Shown piece by piece: positions 37,313-46,051 of a stretch of DNA of 64,000 nucleotides (position 1 is the stretch's first letter; each line of letters starts with the position of its first letter). This stretch comes from Acinetobacter lwoffii (GTDB lineage Bacteria; Pseudomonadota; Gammaproteobacteria; Pseudomonadales; Moraxellaceae). The stretch lies in NCBI RefSeq assembly GCF_019048525.1, contig NZ_CP077369.1, positions 620,001 through 684,000 of the forward strand. The letters are read 5' to 3'. The notes under the pieces were generated by a model that worked only from the letters and a program-made list of their open reading frames with translations, was not told the DNA's origin and did no database searches. The position numbers and the translations under genes were made by a program.

Positions 37313-38497
37313 ATGGCTGCCATCCGTACTAGATACGGTAAGTTATGTGTCGATTTTCGATACTTAAACATCCGTTGTCGTGAAACAACAGCTCTTGAAG
37401 ACAATGCTCCGAATCGCAAAAAGCTTGAAAAAGTGATTGAGCGAATGGAAGCGGAAATCTTATTGGGTATTTTTGACTATGCTAAGTACTTTCCAAAAAG
37501 TTCTCGTTTGAAAGAAATCAAAAATGCAGAAAACAGAGTAAATGAAATCAGCTCTAAAACACCTCTATTTTCAAAGTTCTGTGAAATCTGGTTCACTGAT
37601 AAAGAAATAGAGTGGCGTACAAGTTATAAGGAGAAAATTCAAATTGTAATCAAAAAGTACTTGATCCCTTTTTTTGGCGCAATTCCTGTTATTAATATTA
37701 AAAAGTCAGACATTCTTGGATTCCGTTCATCCCTCGCCAAAGTGACTCACGGAAAAAACCAAGAATGCCTTTCACCATCAAGAATCAACCAGATTATGAT
37801 AGTGCTTCGTATGATACTCGATAGTGCTGCCGAACGATATGAATTTGATAGCCCTTATAAAAATATCAAGAACTTAAAGCAAGGAAAGATTGAAGTAACA
37901 CCTTTTTCATTAAAGGAAGTACACGCAATCCTTGCCACAGTTCGTGATGATTTTAAGCCTTATTATACTGTTCGATTTTTCACAGGTATGCGCACCAGTG
38001 AGATCGATGGCTTGCAATGGAAAAATGTGGACTTACAACGTCGGGAAATCCACATTCGTGAAGCATTGGTGAATGGGGAGCTTGGTGGAACCAAAACTTA
38101 TGGTTCTGACCGCACGATCCAGATGAGTGATCGGGTTTATCAGGCCTTTCTGCAACAAAAAAGCTTAAATTCTGGAAAATCAGAATTTGTATTTTGTAAT
38201 CGCGATGGTGGGCCGCTTGATTATCGCCTGGTCAATAAGCGTGTCTGGCATCCCCTGCTACGCTATTTAGGGCTAAAACCTCGTCGTGCTTATCAAACAC
38301 GTCATACTGCAGCTACGCTCTGGCTGTCGGCAGGCGAGAACCCAGAATGGATTGCACGCCAGCTGGGACATTCAACGACTGAAATGCTATTCCGGGTCTA
38401 TAGCCGTTACATCCCTAATGTTACGCGCCGCGATGGTAGTGCTTTTGAAGCCATGCTGGAGAGACTGAATACAGAGAAGCTTGTCCATGAACAGTAA
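37313..38497 (+). CDS. int: Tyrosine-type site-specific integrase
   Basis: A 394-residue recombinase. An N-terminal arm-binding domain of DUF3596 type (TRYGKLCVDFRYLNIRCRE) is followed by a core-binding SAM-like domain (about 85-185) and the catalytic domain: first Arg in FTGMRTSEIDGL, second box QTRHTAATLWLSAG, then QLGHSTTEMLFRVYSRY with the nucleophile Tyr. It points away from the tRNA-Gly pair, which is the probable target. A GGAGG ribosome-binding site precedes the ATG. Confidence 0.93.
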   Translation: MAAIRTRYGKLCVDFRYLNIRCRETTALEDNAPNRKKLEKVIERMEAEILLGIFDYAKYFPKSSRLKEIKNAENRVNEISSKTPLFSKFCEIWFTDKEIEWRTSYKEKIQIVIKKYLIPFFGAIPVINIKKSDILGFRSSLAKVTHGKNQECLSPSRINQIMIVLRMILDSAAERYEFDSPYKNIKNLKQGKIEVTPFSLKEVHAILATVRDDFKPYYTVRFFTGMRTSEIDGLQWKNVDLQRREIHIREALVNGELGGTKTYGSDRTIQMSDRVYQAFLQQKSLNSGKSEFVFCNRDGGPLDYRLVNKRVWHPLLRYLGLKPRRAYQTRHTAATLWLSAGENPEWIARQLGHSTTEMLFRVYSRYIPNVTRRDGSAFEAMLERLNTEKLVHEQ

Positions 38498-38735
38498 AGC
38501 TTTTTTTGGCGGCGTAGTCGTTAGCCCAGAAGCAGATATGGTCGCTCGTGAATTAATCCATGAGCTACACATTCCCAAACTGCACAATCTGGCCTTTTTG
38601 CTGGAAATCAATAAATGCTTCGATGATCACCAAGCATTAAGACTCTGGCTACAGCGAATGCTGGATGAAGGGCAAGCTCATTACGATGACTTGGCTCAAC
38701 AGGCCCGTTTCCGGTTAATGAGCCTAGCTCACTAA
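38487..38735 (+). CDS. Small protein overlapping the integrase gene
   Basis: I do not recognise the family. Starting at ATG 38487 (a TTG two codons earlier is possible), it encodes 82 mostly helical residues with no signal peptide or membrane helix: MNSKAFFGGVVVSPEADMV and a Leu-rich amphipathic middle (LHNLAFLLEINKCFDDHQALRLW broken by charged residues). The 11-bp overlap with the integrase implies translational coupling, so it may be an accessory of integration or replication control. Confidence 0.65.
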   Translation: MNSKAFFGGVVVSPEADMVARELIHELHIPKLHNLAFLLEINKCFDDHQALRLWLQRMLDEGQAHYDDLAQQARFRLMSLAH

Positions 38736-38803
38736 TAAAACAATCATAAAAGGTCATCAAATCGATGACCTTAGCCCCTCTATACCTATAAAAAGGTGAA
38801 CAC

Positions 38804-39346
38804 ATGCATAAAGATATTTCAATTTGGATGCCACTCTATATTGGCGACCTACAGGCAAAATTTGCACGAATGACGGCAGAACAAATTGGTGCGGCACTGC
38901 TGTTAATGATGGATTTCTGGAAAAATGGTGCCATTCCTCACGACCTAGCGACTGTTTGTAGCATCACGAAATTACCGCAGCACACCAAGGCTAAAACTTT
39001 GTTAAATACGCTGATGGCCCTAGAATTGTTTGAAGTCGAGTCTGAGCAGATTCATTCAAATTTCTTAAGCAGTTTAAAAAGCCAAGCATTGCAAAATCAG
39101 CAAATGAAATCTGATAAAGCTAAAAATGCAGCTCAAGTACGTTGGGGGAAATCCGCAAGTAATGCTCAAGCATCAGCCAAGCAACGAAAAGTAAATGCTC
39201 AAGCAGCTCCTGAGAAGAACCCGAGTATTACTCAAGTCATGCTTGAACCATGCCCTTCATCTTCATCTTCATCTTCATCTTCATCTTCATCTTCAAATTT
39301 TGAAGAAAAAAATGAGGATTTTTTAGAAAATTCCAAATGGATTTAG
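38804..39346 (+). CDS. DUF1376-like phage replication protein with poly-Ser tract
   Basis: A 180-residue protein. The N-terminal part (IWMPLYIGDLQAKFARMTAEQ, then LLLMMDFWKNGAIPHD) matches the DUF1376-type winged domain found in phage replication proteins next to helicase loaders. A Lys/Ala/Gln-rich linker follows, then a run of 13 Ser encoded by an in-frame CTTCAT repeat, and an acidic tail NFEEKNEDFLENSKWI. The DnaC-like gene starts 11 bp later. The acidic tail may bind the loader or SSB; that is inference. Confidence 0.7.
   Translation: MHKDISIWMPLYIGDLQAKFARMTAEQIGAALLLMMDFWKNGAIPHDLATVCSITKLPQHTKAKTLLNTLMALELFEVESEQIHSNFLSSLKSQALQNQQMKSDKAKNAAQVRWGKSASNAQASAKQRKVNAQAAPEKNPSITQVMLEPCPSSSSSSSSSSSSSNFEEKNEDFLENSKWI
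39255..39295 (+). repeat. Hexanucleotide repeat (CTTCAT)6 inside a coding region
   Basis: Six perfect copies of CTTCAT plus a partial seventh encode alternating TCT/TCA serine codons. Since the unit is 6 bp, slippage changes the Ser tract by two residues without shifting frame. It is a simple microsatellite, not a CRISPR or iteron array. Confidence 0.95.
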
Positions 39347-39356
39347 GAGAGTGATC

Positions 39357-40103
39357 ATGAATACCATGCTTAAAACGCTCCAGTTTCGCACAGAAACAAC
39401 GGAAACACTTTGCCCTACCCATCATATACCCCTGATGGAAATCGCTGGTCACAAGCTATGTAAATTGTGTGCCAAAGAAACCGTCCATCACTCACATGCA
39501 GCCTATGCAGATGAGTTGCAACAGCGATTGCTACAACAGAAAATCAAAAACTCAGGGCTCAATAAACGCTACCTGGATCGTGGCTTCAAGAATTATGTAG
39601 TTGCATGTCCTGCACAAGACAATGCCATCAAACTATGTCAGGCTTTTGCACAGCAGATTATTTCTGACCATTATCCAAACCTACTGCTCATTGGTACACC
39701 GGGTACAGGAAAGACTCATCTGAGTGCGTCAATCATTCGCAACATTCTGCATAACAGTACAAAATCTGCACGCTACTATACCAGCGCAGAAATTGCTCAA
39801 AAAATGATGGATACCTGGTCAGATGCTTCACGCTCTGAGAAAGAAGTCATCGACCATTTCTCCAGTTTTGATTTATTGGTGATTGATGAATATGGCCTGC
39901 ATGACCGGCATGAAAAACGCCTGGAGATGGTGCATAAGGTCTTATATAGCCGTTATGACAACATGAAATCTACTCTGCTGATTTCCAACTTCACAGTCCA
40001 AAATATGCAGCGAGATTTAGGTGTCCGATTATGGTCACGATTACATGAAAACAATTTGATTGTAGTACCGTGTTATTGGGATGATAGACGCATCACCGGA
40101 TAA
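39357..40103 (+). CDS. DnaC-like helicase loader ATPase
   Basis: AAA+ ATPase of 248 residues. The N-terminus has a small cysteine cluster (CPTHHIPLMEIAGHKLCKLC), a likely zinc site, then LLIGTPGTGKTHLSASI (Walker A) and FDLLVIDEYG (Walker B). It ends with a sensor region (TLLISNFTVQNMQ, then LHENNLIVVPC). DnaC/DnaI-type proteins load the replicative helicase, so the element or its parent phage directs its own replication. AGGAGA six bases upstream selects ATG 39357 over an upstream GTG. Confidence 0.87.
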   Translation: MNTMLKTLQFRTETTETLCPTHHIPLMEIAGHKLCKLCAKETVHHSHAAYADELQQRLLQQKIKNSGLNKRYLDRGFKNYVVACPAQDNAIKLCQAFAQQIISDHYPNLLLIGTPGTGKTHLSASIIRNILHNSTKSARYYTSAEIAQKMMDTWSDASRSEKEVIDHFSSFDLLVIDEYGLHDRHEKRLEMVHKVLYSRYDNMKSTLLISNFTVQNMQRDLGVRLWSRLHENNLIVVPCYWDDRRITG

Positions 40104-40120
40104 AAGAAGTCTTTACTACC

Positions 40121-40154
40121 GCCAATTATCTTATTGATATAATTGGCATTTTTT
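40121..40154 (+). terminator. Intrinsic terminator after the DnaC-like gene
   Basis: GCCAATTAT and ATAATTGGC pair perfectly around a nine-base loop and are followed by ATTTTTT, 18 bp after the stop codon. This closes the integrative element's transcript. Confidence 0.85.
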
Positions 40155-40384
40155 ATAATTAATTTCTAAAAATCTCAACTTTATTCTCTAAAATATAGAC
40201 AGAAAAATTCTAGAAAAAGAGAGGAAATCCTATCATTTTATGTTGAAAATCATAAAGTTCATTAATGAATTACCGGTATCAAAATAATTACTACCGAATA
40301 GCGTACTTATTAATAGGACTTACGCAAAGACGACCGAAGGCGAGTTATCTTAATCAATTTTTGAGCTTACAAGCAGGGGTTACG

Positions 40385-41593
40385 ATGAAAATTTTTTGGT
40401 TTATACCGACACATGGCGACAGTCGTTATTTAGGCACGAGTAAAGGGGCAAGAACCGTTGACCATACCTATATGAAGCAAATTGCAGTGGCAGCCGATAA
40501 CCTTGGCTATGAGGGCGTGTTGATTCCGACAGGTCGCTCATGTGAAGACCCTTGGTTGGTCGCCGCTAGTCTCATTGATGCGACCACTCGCTTAAAGTTT
40601 TTGGTGGCATTACGCCCTGGGGTGACGACACCCGCGCTTGCTGCTCGCATGACAGGCACCTTTGATCGATTATCAAATGGTCGATTGCTGCTTAATCTGG
40701 TCACAGGCGGCGATGAACAAGAGCTTAAAGGCGATGGCATCTTTGAAGACCACGCGACGCGTTATCAGACAGCCAGTGAATACACCACGATTTGGCGAGA
40801 GATTTTGACTCGCTCGCACACAGGCGAATCCTTTACTTTTAACGGTGAACGCTTGCAAGTAGAAGATGCTAAATTGCTGTACCCCCCTCTACAACAGCCA
40901 TATCCGCCCTTGTGGTTTGGCGGTTCATCTGAGGCGGCGCAAACACTGGCTGCCGAACAAGTTGACAGTTATTTGACGTGGGGTGAGCCGCCTGCCGCCG
41001 TCAAAGAGAAGATTGAGCAGCTTAAAACCAAAGCCGCTGCCAAAGGTCGTACATTAAGCTATGGTATTCGTCTGCACGTGATTGTGCGTGAAACCAATGA
41101 AGCCGCTTGGCAAGCCGCTGATGAATTATTGAGTCATGTGAATGACGACACCATTGCCGCTGCCCAAGCCAAATTTGCCCAAATGGACTCGGTGGGACAA
41201 CAACGTATGGCAGCCTTGCATGGCGGTCGCCGTGATAACTTAGAAATTTCGCCCAACTTATGGGCAGGGATTGGACTGGTACGTGGTGGCGCAGGCACCG
41301 CACTGGTGGGCGACCCACAAACTGTTGCCGCGCGTATTCAAGAGTATGCCGATTTGGGCATTGATAACTTTATTTTTTCAGGCTATCCACACTTAGAAGA
41401 GGCGTATCGGTTTGCTGAATTGGTTTTCCCATTATTACCGAAAGACACCCAAAACACCTTGGTCAAGCCAAATTTGACAGGACCGTTTGGTGAGATTGTC
41501 GCTAATAACTATGCACCACCGCAACAAACCCGTGACACTGCAACCCCAAAAACACCTACCACTGCTGCACCTAAACACGCCATCGCCTCTTAA
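40385..41593 (+). CDS. ssuD: FMNH2-dependent alkanesulfonate monooxygenase (SsuD-like)
   Basis: Flavin-dependent luciferase-fold enzyme that releases sulphite from alkanesulfonates. ATG 40385 ([17 protein letters not shown]) follows AGGGG; an upstream extension of 40 codons has no family character. The product is 402 residues (E. coli SsuD 381), with [28 protein letters not shown] and [10 protein letters not shown] typical of SsuD. The last 30 residues are a Thr/Ala/Pro-rich tail not usual in the family. No ssuE reductase or ssuABC transporter is nearby, so it needs outside partners. Its GC-richer codon use suggests import. Confidence 0.88.
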   Translation: MKIFWFIPTHGDSRYLGTSKGARTVDHTYMKQIAVAADNLGYEGVLIPTGRSCEDPWLVAASLIDATTRLKFLVALRPGVTTPALAARMTGTFDRLSNGRLLLNLVTGGDEQELKGDGIFEDHATRYQTASEYTTIWREILTRSHTGESFTFNGERLQVEDAKLLYPPLQQPYPPLWFGGSSEAAQTLAAEQVDSYLTWGEPPAAVKEKIEQLKTKAAAKGRTLSYGIRLHVIVRETNEAAWQAADELLSHVNDDTIAAAQAKFAQMDSVGQQRMAALHGGRRDNLEISPNLWAGIGLVRGGAGTALVGDPQTVAARIQEYADLGIDNFIFSGYPHLEEAYRFAELVFPLLPKDTQNTLVKPNLTGPFGEIVANNYAPPQQTRDTATPKTPTTAAPKHAIAS

Positions 41594-41637
41594 ATTCATC
41601 TTAAAGACATATTAAAGGCGTCTTCAATGCTTGTGAT

Positions 41638-41664
41638 AAAACGTGCTAATTAAAGCACGTTTTT
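41638..41664 (+). terminator. Intrinsic terminator after ssuD
   Basis: AAAACGTGCT and AGCACGTTTT pair perfectly around AATTAA, followed by further T, 45 bp after the ssuD stop codon. Confidence 0.85.
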
Positions 41665-42175
41665 CGCTTCGTCTATACCTATCATTAGACACCTATCATC
41701 CGACAGGGTGTGTGGAATCCACCCTAGCCATGATAAACATCTTTTAACTGATAAACCTTTTAACTGATAGACTTTGTTTTAAAAAGTGGTAGCCAGTTAT
41801 ACGGTGAGATTAGACCAGCAAGCTACTTTGCTAAAGTTAATCATCAAGGTGTCAATATCCCAACTTTTTTAGCAAATGCAACACAGGAAAAATGACTTCT
41901 CTATAGCTAGGTTATATTCGGGATGTGAATAACCTATTGATAGTAATGAATATTTTTTAAGCCAACACTGTTAGTTTTACGGTCTCTAGTATGTCATTTT
42001 TTAATCAATAGCTTAGTTGTGTAATTTTATGGGTGATAAAAGTTATTTTAACGCTTTTGCTTTTTGCGGCTTATATAATAAAAAAGATTTAAATTTTAAA
42101 TCATAAAACAATGGGATAAATAAATTTAAATCATGCACTTCAATTAATGATCAACTAACTATAAGGGCAATAAAT
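41665..42175. other. 511-bp gene-free gap before the unknown/DyP/catalase-like unit
   Basis: I see no gene here. It is AT-rich, with a short direct repeat CTTTTAACTGATA at 41741-41753 and 41757-41769, and a TATAAT-like element near 42075 that could be the -10 of the next operon. No transposase remnant was recognised. Confidence 0.5.
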
Positions 42176-42745
42176 ATGACAACTGAAAACAATGAAAAAC
42201 TTTCTTTATTAGACGATGTGGCATTAAAAGCCCAAATGCTCATGGCAAATCTAAAAGAGGGCGCTAATGATGGCTATGACCATTCTGTCACCAGTGCCGG
42301 TGAAAAGGGCTTAAAATCAGGCAAAGTGTCTGAACTCACCGCCATCGCCCCCTTAACCAAAGATGGGGCAGCTCGTATCAAACGAATTTTAGAAATCACC
42401 AAAGGCAATCTTGCAGGGGCGACCAATGTAGGCACCTTGCATGATTTGCGGTTGGTGTTTTTAGACAATGACACCAAGCTACTGTTTTGTACCGCCTATG
42501 ATGGCGATTGGGACGCCTACATCAATGACTTTGCTACCAAAATTCCAGAACTCATGGACTTGATTTTTGGCAATGTAGAGGGTTGGCCTGGGATTAAAAG
42601 CCCGACTGTCAAGCAATTTATCCTTGACCATCAGATTACCGCTACCGGTTGGTATGTGGGTGTACCGCATCTGACGGTTCGTGATATTGCGCGTAATGAC
42701 AAAATCGTGCGTGGCATTAATAAAGCCATTGAACAAGCCCAATAA
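42176..42745 (+). CDS. Conserved protein of unknown function next to a DyP peroxidase
   Basis: A 189-residue soluble protein without signal peptide or membrane helix. I do not assign a named family. Notable features are ELTAIAPLTKDGAARIKRIL, LHDLRLVFLDNDTKLLFCTAYDGDWDAY broken by charged residues, and TGWYVGVPHLTVRDI. The pattern (repeated GT-LHD-RL-F and a C-terminal 'TGWYV' strand) resembles ferredoxin-like alpha+beta proteins, the fold also used by DyP enzymes. It begins the unit followed by the DyP and catalase-like genes and may assist them. Confidence 0.75.
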   Translation: MTTENNEKLSLLDDVALKAQMLMANLKEGANDGYDHSVTSAGEKGLKSGKVSELTAIAPLTKDGAARIKRILEITKGNLAGATNVGTLHDLRLVFLDNDTKLLFCTAYDGDWDAYINDFATKIPELMDLIFGNVEGWPGIKSPTVKQFILDHQITATGWYVGVPHLTVRDIARNDKIVRGINKAIEQAQ

Positions 42746-42754
42746 GCCTGCTTA

Positions 42755-42920
42755 GAACCTGTATTCACCCTATCACGTTTATCGTACTATTATAAGGGTA
42801 CTATTCCAAGCGTACTCTGAATGGGCAAGCTTTAGGTTAAAATTTCGGTACAAAAGCCATTTGTTGCGTGATTTTTACCATAAGCGGTATTTTTTAGCGT
42901 GTTGCATTGTGAACAGGTTC
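42755..42920. mobile_element. 166-bp MITE with TTA target duplication
   Basis: The ends GAACCTGTATTCAC and GTGAACAGGTTC are inverted repeats (the left has an extra AT). The element is flanked by TTA on both sides (42752-42754 and 42921-42923). It has no reading frame. A TNA target duplication is typical of several IS5-group elements, so this is probably a non-autonomous derivative. It lies between the unknown-function gene and the DyP gene, possibly supplying or separating promoters. Confidence 0.65.
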
Positions 42921-42959
42921 TTAGCATCAAATTTTTAAAATTCCCTGCTAGGAACGACC

Positions 42960-44549
42960 ATGAATAACGACAACCCAGCGAATGAAAGCCTACTTGGCAA
43001 ATTAAAAACCCATCTACAAGATGGTATCGAGCATGGCATAGATGCCATTAAAGACAAATTTGAACACAGCGATATACCCGCTGAAAAAGTCAGTGTCAAA
43101 GAACGGGTACACGAAGCGAAACAAAAAATCGGCACGCAGCTGCACAGCGTCATGACACGGGCAACGAACGCTATCTATCCCAATATCGCCACGATGGAGC
43201 TTGAGGATATTCAAGCTATTATTTTGCATGACCGCCCTGCGCCTTACTACGGCACGCTTGTCGCGCTAAAAGTCAATGACAGCAACGCAGGTCGTGAATT
43301 ATTAAAAGCGGTATTACCAAACGTCAAAGGCTCAAAAAATTTCCGAAAAGACATGGATGCCAATTTGACCATTGTGATGACGTATGAGGGGCTAAAAGCT
43401 TTAGGCTTACCGCAAAGCTCGCTTGATTCTTTCCCAGAAAATTTCAAAACAGGGATGGCAGGCCGCTCCGATATCTTGGGTGACAAAGGTGACAATGACC
43501 CGAGTAACTGGCTTGCGCCATTTGGTGATAAAGGCGATATTCATATTTGCGGCGCGGTGATTGCCAATAGCCAAGAAAAATGGCAAGCCAAACTTGCCGA
43601 ACTTAAACAGGCGTTTGCCCCTTATCTAGATACCAGCCGTAACGCGATCGAAATCTTGGTGGAACATGATTTTGGCGTAGATGGTGACGTCAAAAACGTG
43701 TTTGGTTATCGCGATGGCATCAGTAACCCAGAAGTGGATGGCAGTGGTATCACCCTTGAAAATAACACCGAACGCCCGATTGCGGCAGGTGAATTTGTGT
43801 TAGGTTATAAAGGTGAGGCGGGCGTGGTACCCCCCATGCCACAGCCTGAAGTATTGGGAAAAAACGGCTCATTTATGGTACTGCGAAAATACCGCAGTAA
43901 TGTGGCTGACTTTCACCGCTATTGCCTTGAACAAAGCGACAATGACCCAGCTAAAGCCGATAAATTGGGGGCAAAAATGTTTGGCCGCTGGCGTTCGGGT
44001 GCCCCCATCACCCTAAGCCCAGACCATGATGATGAAGCCCTCGGTAAAGACAATGTAGCAAACAATAAATTTGACTACACGGACGATCCCTATGGCAAAG
44101 GCTGCCCATTTGGTGCCCATGCTCGCCGTATGAACCCCCGTAATACCAAAGATTTTATTCTAAGCGATGTGCGTCTTCACCGTATCATCCGCCGTAGCGT
44201 TTCGTATGGCGATATCGTGCCGCCCAACGTGACCCAAGACGATGGTCAAGAGCGGGGTCTATTTTTTATCGGTATCAACGCGCATGCCATGGACACGCTT
44301 GAGTTTTTGCAAAGTCAATGGATTAATGACGGTAACTTTATGAACCTTGGGGAAGAGCGTGACCCAATGCTAGGCGTACACGCAGGTAGTGACGCTGATA
44401 GCGATGTGTTCACCGTACCCGATGAGCCAATTCGTAAGCGTCATACCAATATTTTGCAATTTAATACCCTACAAGGCGGTGAATATCTTTTTGTACCGAG
44501 CTTGTCGGCACTTAAATGGATTAGTGAGCTTAACGAAAATTCATATTAG
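42960..44549 (+). CDS. Large DyP-type haem peroxidase
   Basis: A 529-residue peroxidase without signal peptide. The first 80 residues are a charged helical extension, then the ferredoxin-like DyP domain with GYRDG (249-253) in VFGYRDGISNPEVDGS. The late segment GCPFGAHARRMNPRN is typical of large (C/D-type) DyPs, and RRSVSYGDIVPP replaces the B-type proximal motif. It likely oxidises bulky substrates with hydrogen peroxide. ATG 42960 follows AGGAA. It is followed 80 bp later by a catalase-like gene, suggesting a joint peroxide or lipid-peroxide role. Confidence 0.9.
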   Translation: MNNDNPANESLLGKLKTHLQDGIEHGIDAIKDKFEHSDIPAEKVSVKERVHEAKQKIGTQLHSVMTRATNAIYPNIATMELEDIQAIILHDRPAPYYGTLVALKVNDSNAGRELLKAVLPNVKGSKNFRKDMDANLTIVMTYEGLKALGLPQSSLDSFPENFKTGMAGRSDILGDKGDNDPSNWLAPFGDKGDIHICGAVIANSQEKWQAKLAELKQAFAPYLDTSRNAIEILVEHDFGVDGDVKNVFGYRDGISNPEVDGSGITLENNTERPIAAGEFVLGYKGEAGVVPPMPQPEVLGKNGSFMVLRKYRSNVADFHRYCLEQSDNDPAKADKLGAKMFGRWRSGAPITLSPDHDDEALGKDNVANNKFDYTDDPYGKGCPFGAHARRMNPRNTKDFILSDVRLHRIIRRSVSYGDIVPPNVTQDDGQERGLFFIGINAHAMDTLEFLQSQWINDGNFMNLGEERDPMLGVHAGSDADSDVFTVPDEPIRKRHTNILQFNTLQGGEYLFVPSLSALKWISELNENSY

Positions 44550-44629
44550 TGTAAAACTAAATAAAAAAGGTTAGGCGTTTTAGTACACTTAACCTTATAA
44601 AATAATGAAAATAACAGAGGACAATCATC

Positions 44630-45784
44630 ATGCTAAATAAATTATTCGGTGGTCGTTATGCCAAGTTTGACCCAGCCATCGACCAGCTTACGAGCGACGA
44701 TGAAAAAGCCATCGACCAAATCACCGCAGATATTCGTGACTATATCGGCAAATCAGACACGGTTAACAAAATCAATTATCACACCCGAGATGCCCATGCC
44801 AAAGGCTACTGTGCGTTAAAAGCCAACTTTGAGATTTTACCAAAACTGCCCAAAGAATATGCCCAAGGTATCTATGCCAAACCCGCTCGCCATGAAGCGG
44901 TGATTCGTTTTTCTAACGGTTCATCTCGTGTGGCTGCCGACAACAAGTTGGGACTTTCTCAAGGGTTGGCGATTAAAGTCTTTGGTGTCAAAGGCGACAA
45001 ATTACTGCCAGATGAGCCAGATAGCCCAAACTTTGACTACAATCTGATTAATTTTCCTATTTTCTTTTGTAATACTATCCAAGACTATAGTTATATTTCA
45101 CGGCTATTTTTACAATTAAATGATTATTTTGCCAAAGGCGCGAAAGGGCAAGCCAAATTTGCCTTTGACTGGATTACCCAATATGGCAAAAAACTGCCAT
45201 CCAAAGAATCCCTCAAGACTTTTAGGGCTTTTAGTAAGTTTAAAACCATCAAACCGCAAAATACCTTGTTATACAGTTTTTACTCACAAGGGGCGGTGCG
45301 TCATGGCGACTATATGGCGAAAATCCGTGTCGCCCCGACCAAAGCGTCACAAGCCAAAATCAAACGCCGAGATCTCGATGTCAATGCCACCAGCGAGGCG
45401 ATTCGTCCTCTGATTTTACAAGAAATCCGTCAGCACGATTATGAGTTTGATGTGCAAATCCAGCTGTGCCGTAACTTAAAAGACCAACCCATTAATGACT
45501 TGACCAAAGAATGGGATGAAAAAGACGCCCCGTTTGTGACAGTGGCAAAACTCACCATCCCTTGCCAAGATGTGCCGGATGACGGTAATTTTGACATTAT
45601 GGAACACTTGTCATTTACCCCGTTTCGCTGTATTGAAGCCAACCGTCCGATTGGTAATTTGCAACATGCGCGACTGCGTGCCTATCAGACCGCCTCGACC
45701 ACTCGCCATCGTTTAAATCATAAAAAACGTGCCGAGCCAATCAATCTAAAACAGGCATTTGATAAAGATTTTTATAACCTTTAA
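44630..45784 (+). CDS. Catalase-like haem protein
   Basis: A 384-residue member of the catalase superfamily (small, SrpA/haem-dependent-peroxidase-like). The distal-side motif NYHTRDAHAKGYCALKANF (His51/His56), RHEAVIRFSNGSS and GLAIKVFGVKG are clear catalase-fold landmarks. It lacks the length and C-terminal domain of full catalases (480 or more residues). Related short proteins act on organic peroxides, and some are linked to lipoxygenases. Last gene of the unit, with a strong terminator about 100 bp downstream. Confidence 0.85.
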   Translation: MLNKLFGGRYAKFDPAIDQLTSDDEKAIDQITADIRDYIGKSDTVNKINYHTRDAHAKGYCALKANFEILPKLPKEYAQGIYAKPARHEAVIRFSNGSSRVAADNKLGLSQGLAIKVFGVKGDKLLPDEPDSPNFDYNLINFPIFFCNTIQDYSYISRLFLQLNDYFAKGAKGQAKFAFDWITQYGKKLPSKESLKTFRAFSKFKTIKPQNTLLYSFYSQGAVRHGDYMAKIRVAPTKASQAKIKRRDLDVNATSEAIRPLILQEIRQHDYEFDVQIQLCRNLKDQPINDLTKEWDEKDAPFVTVAKLTIPCQDVPDDGNFDIMEHLSFTPFRCIEANRPIGNLQHARLRAYQTASTTRHRLNHKKRAEPINLKQAFDKDFYNL

Positions 45785-45880
45785 ATTTGGCAAAAAACCA
45801 GTAGCGGGGCGGTTATGGGGGCATTGTTTGGGGTAAAATTTCACCCATTGGGTAAAAAACTACATCGCCTTTAATCATTC

Positions 45881-45917
45881 AAAAACCGTTAGCCTGTGAC
45901 TGGGCTAACGGTTTTTT
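45881..45917 (+). terminator. Strong intrinsic terminator after the catalase-like gene
   Basis: AACCGTTAGCC and GGCTAACGGTT form a perfect stem with A- and T-runs outside it. It is the probable end of the transcript and could work in both directions. Confidence 0.9.
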
Positions 45918-45938
45918 ACCTTTTTACGCCATTAAACT

Positions 45939-46051
45939 GGCTTTGTTGCACAAATATGTAAGCATCTGATTTAAATAAATTTAATTTTGGATCAAAAAAT
46001 AATCAAAACTTTTAAAATCAAATAGTTATGAAATCTTTGTGCAACAAAGCC
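45939..46051. mobile_element. 113-bp inverted-repeat element (IS ends without transposase)
   Basis: GGCTTTGTTGCACAAA at 45939-45954 and its exact complement at 46036-46051 bound 81 bp of AT-rich sequence. The 16-bp ends resemble IS5 (IS903-like) or IS6-family termini. No matching target duplication is seen: the right side runs straight into IS66 coding sequence and the left side does not. It is either a MITE with a later deletion on its left, or an internally deleted IS. Confidence 0.6.

Larger units (their letters stand above)
36376..40155 (+). mobile_element. Integrative element (prophage remnant or satellite) at tRNA-Gly
   Basis: A compact module starts right after the second tRNA-Gly: arm-site-like repeats, an XRE repressor, a divergent excisionase-like protein, a tyrosine integrase, a small overlapping gene, a DUF1376-like protein and a DnaC-like loader, ended by a terminator. 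There are no capsid, tail or conjugation genes. The order fits the early region of a prophage or a small satellite island. I found no second copy of the tRNA 3' end downstream, so the right boundary is unknown and the element may be truncated. Confidence 0.65.

Noticed and set aside
39255..39295. Short tandem repeat considered as a CRISPR or iteron array
   Set aside because: Unit is 6 bp with no spacers and lies in a coding frame as a serine run; it is a microsatellite.
40300..40384. TAGGACTTACGCAAAG-like segment before ssuD as an IS terminus
   Set aside because: It looks like an insertion-sequence end, but I found no partner inverted repeat or target duplication, so I do not call an element.
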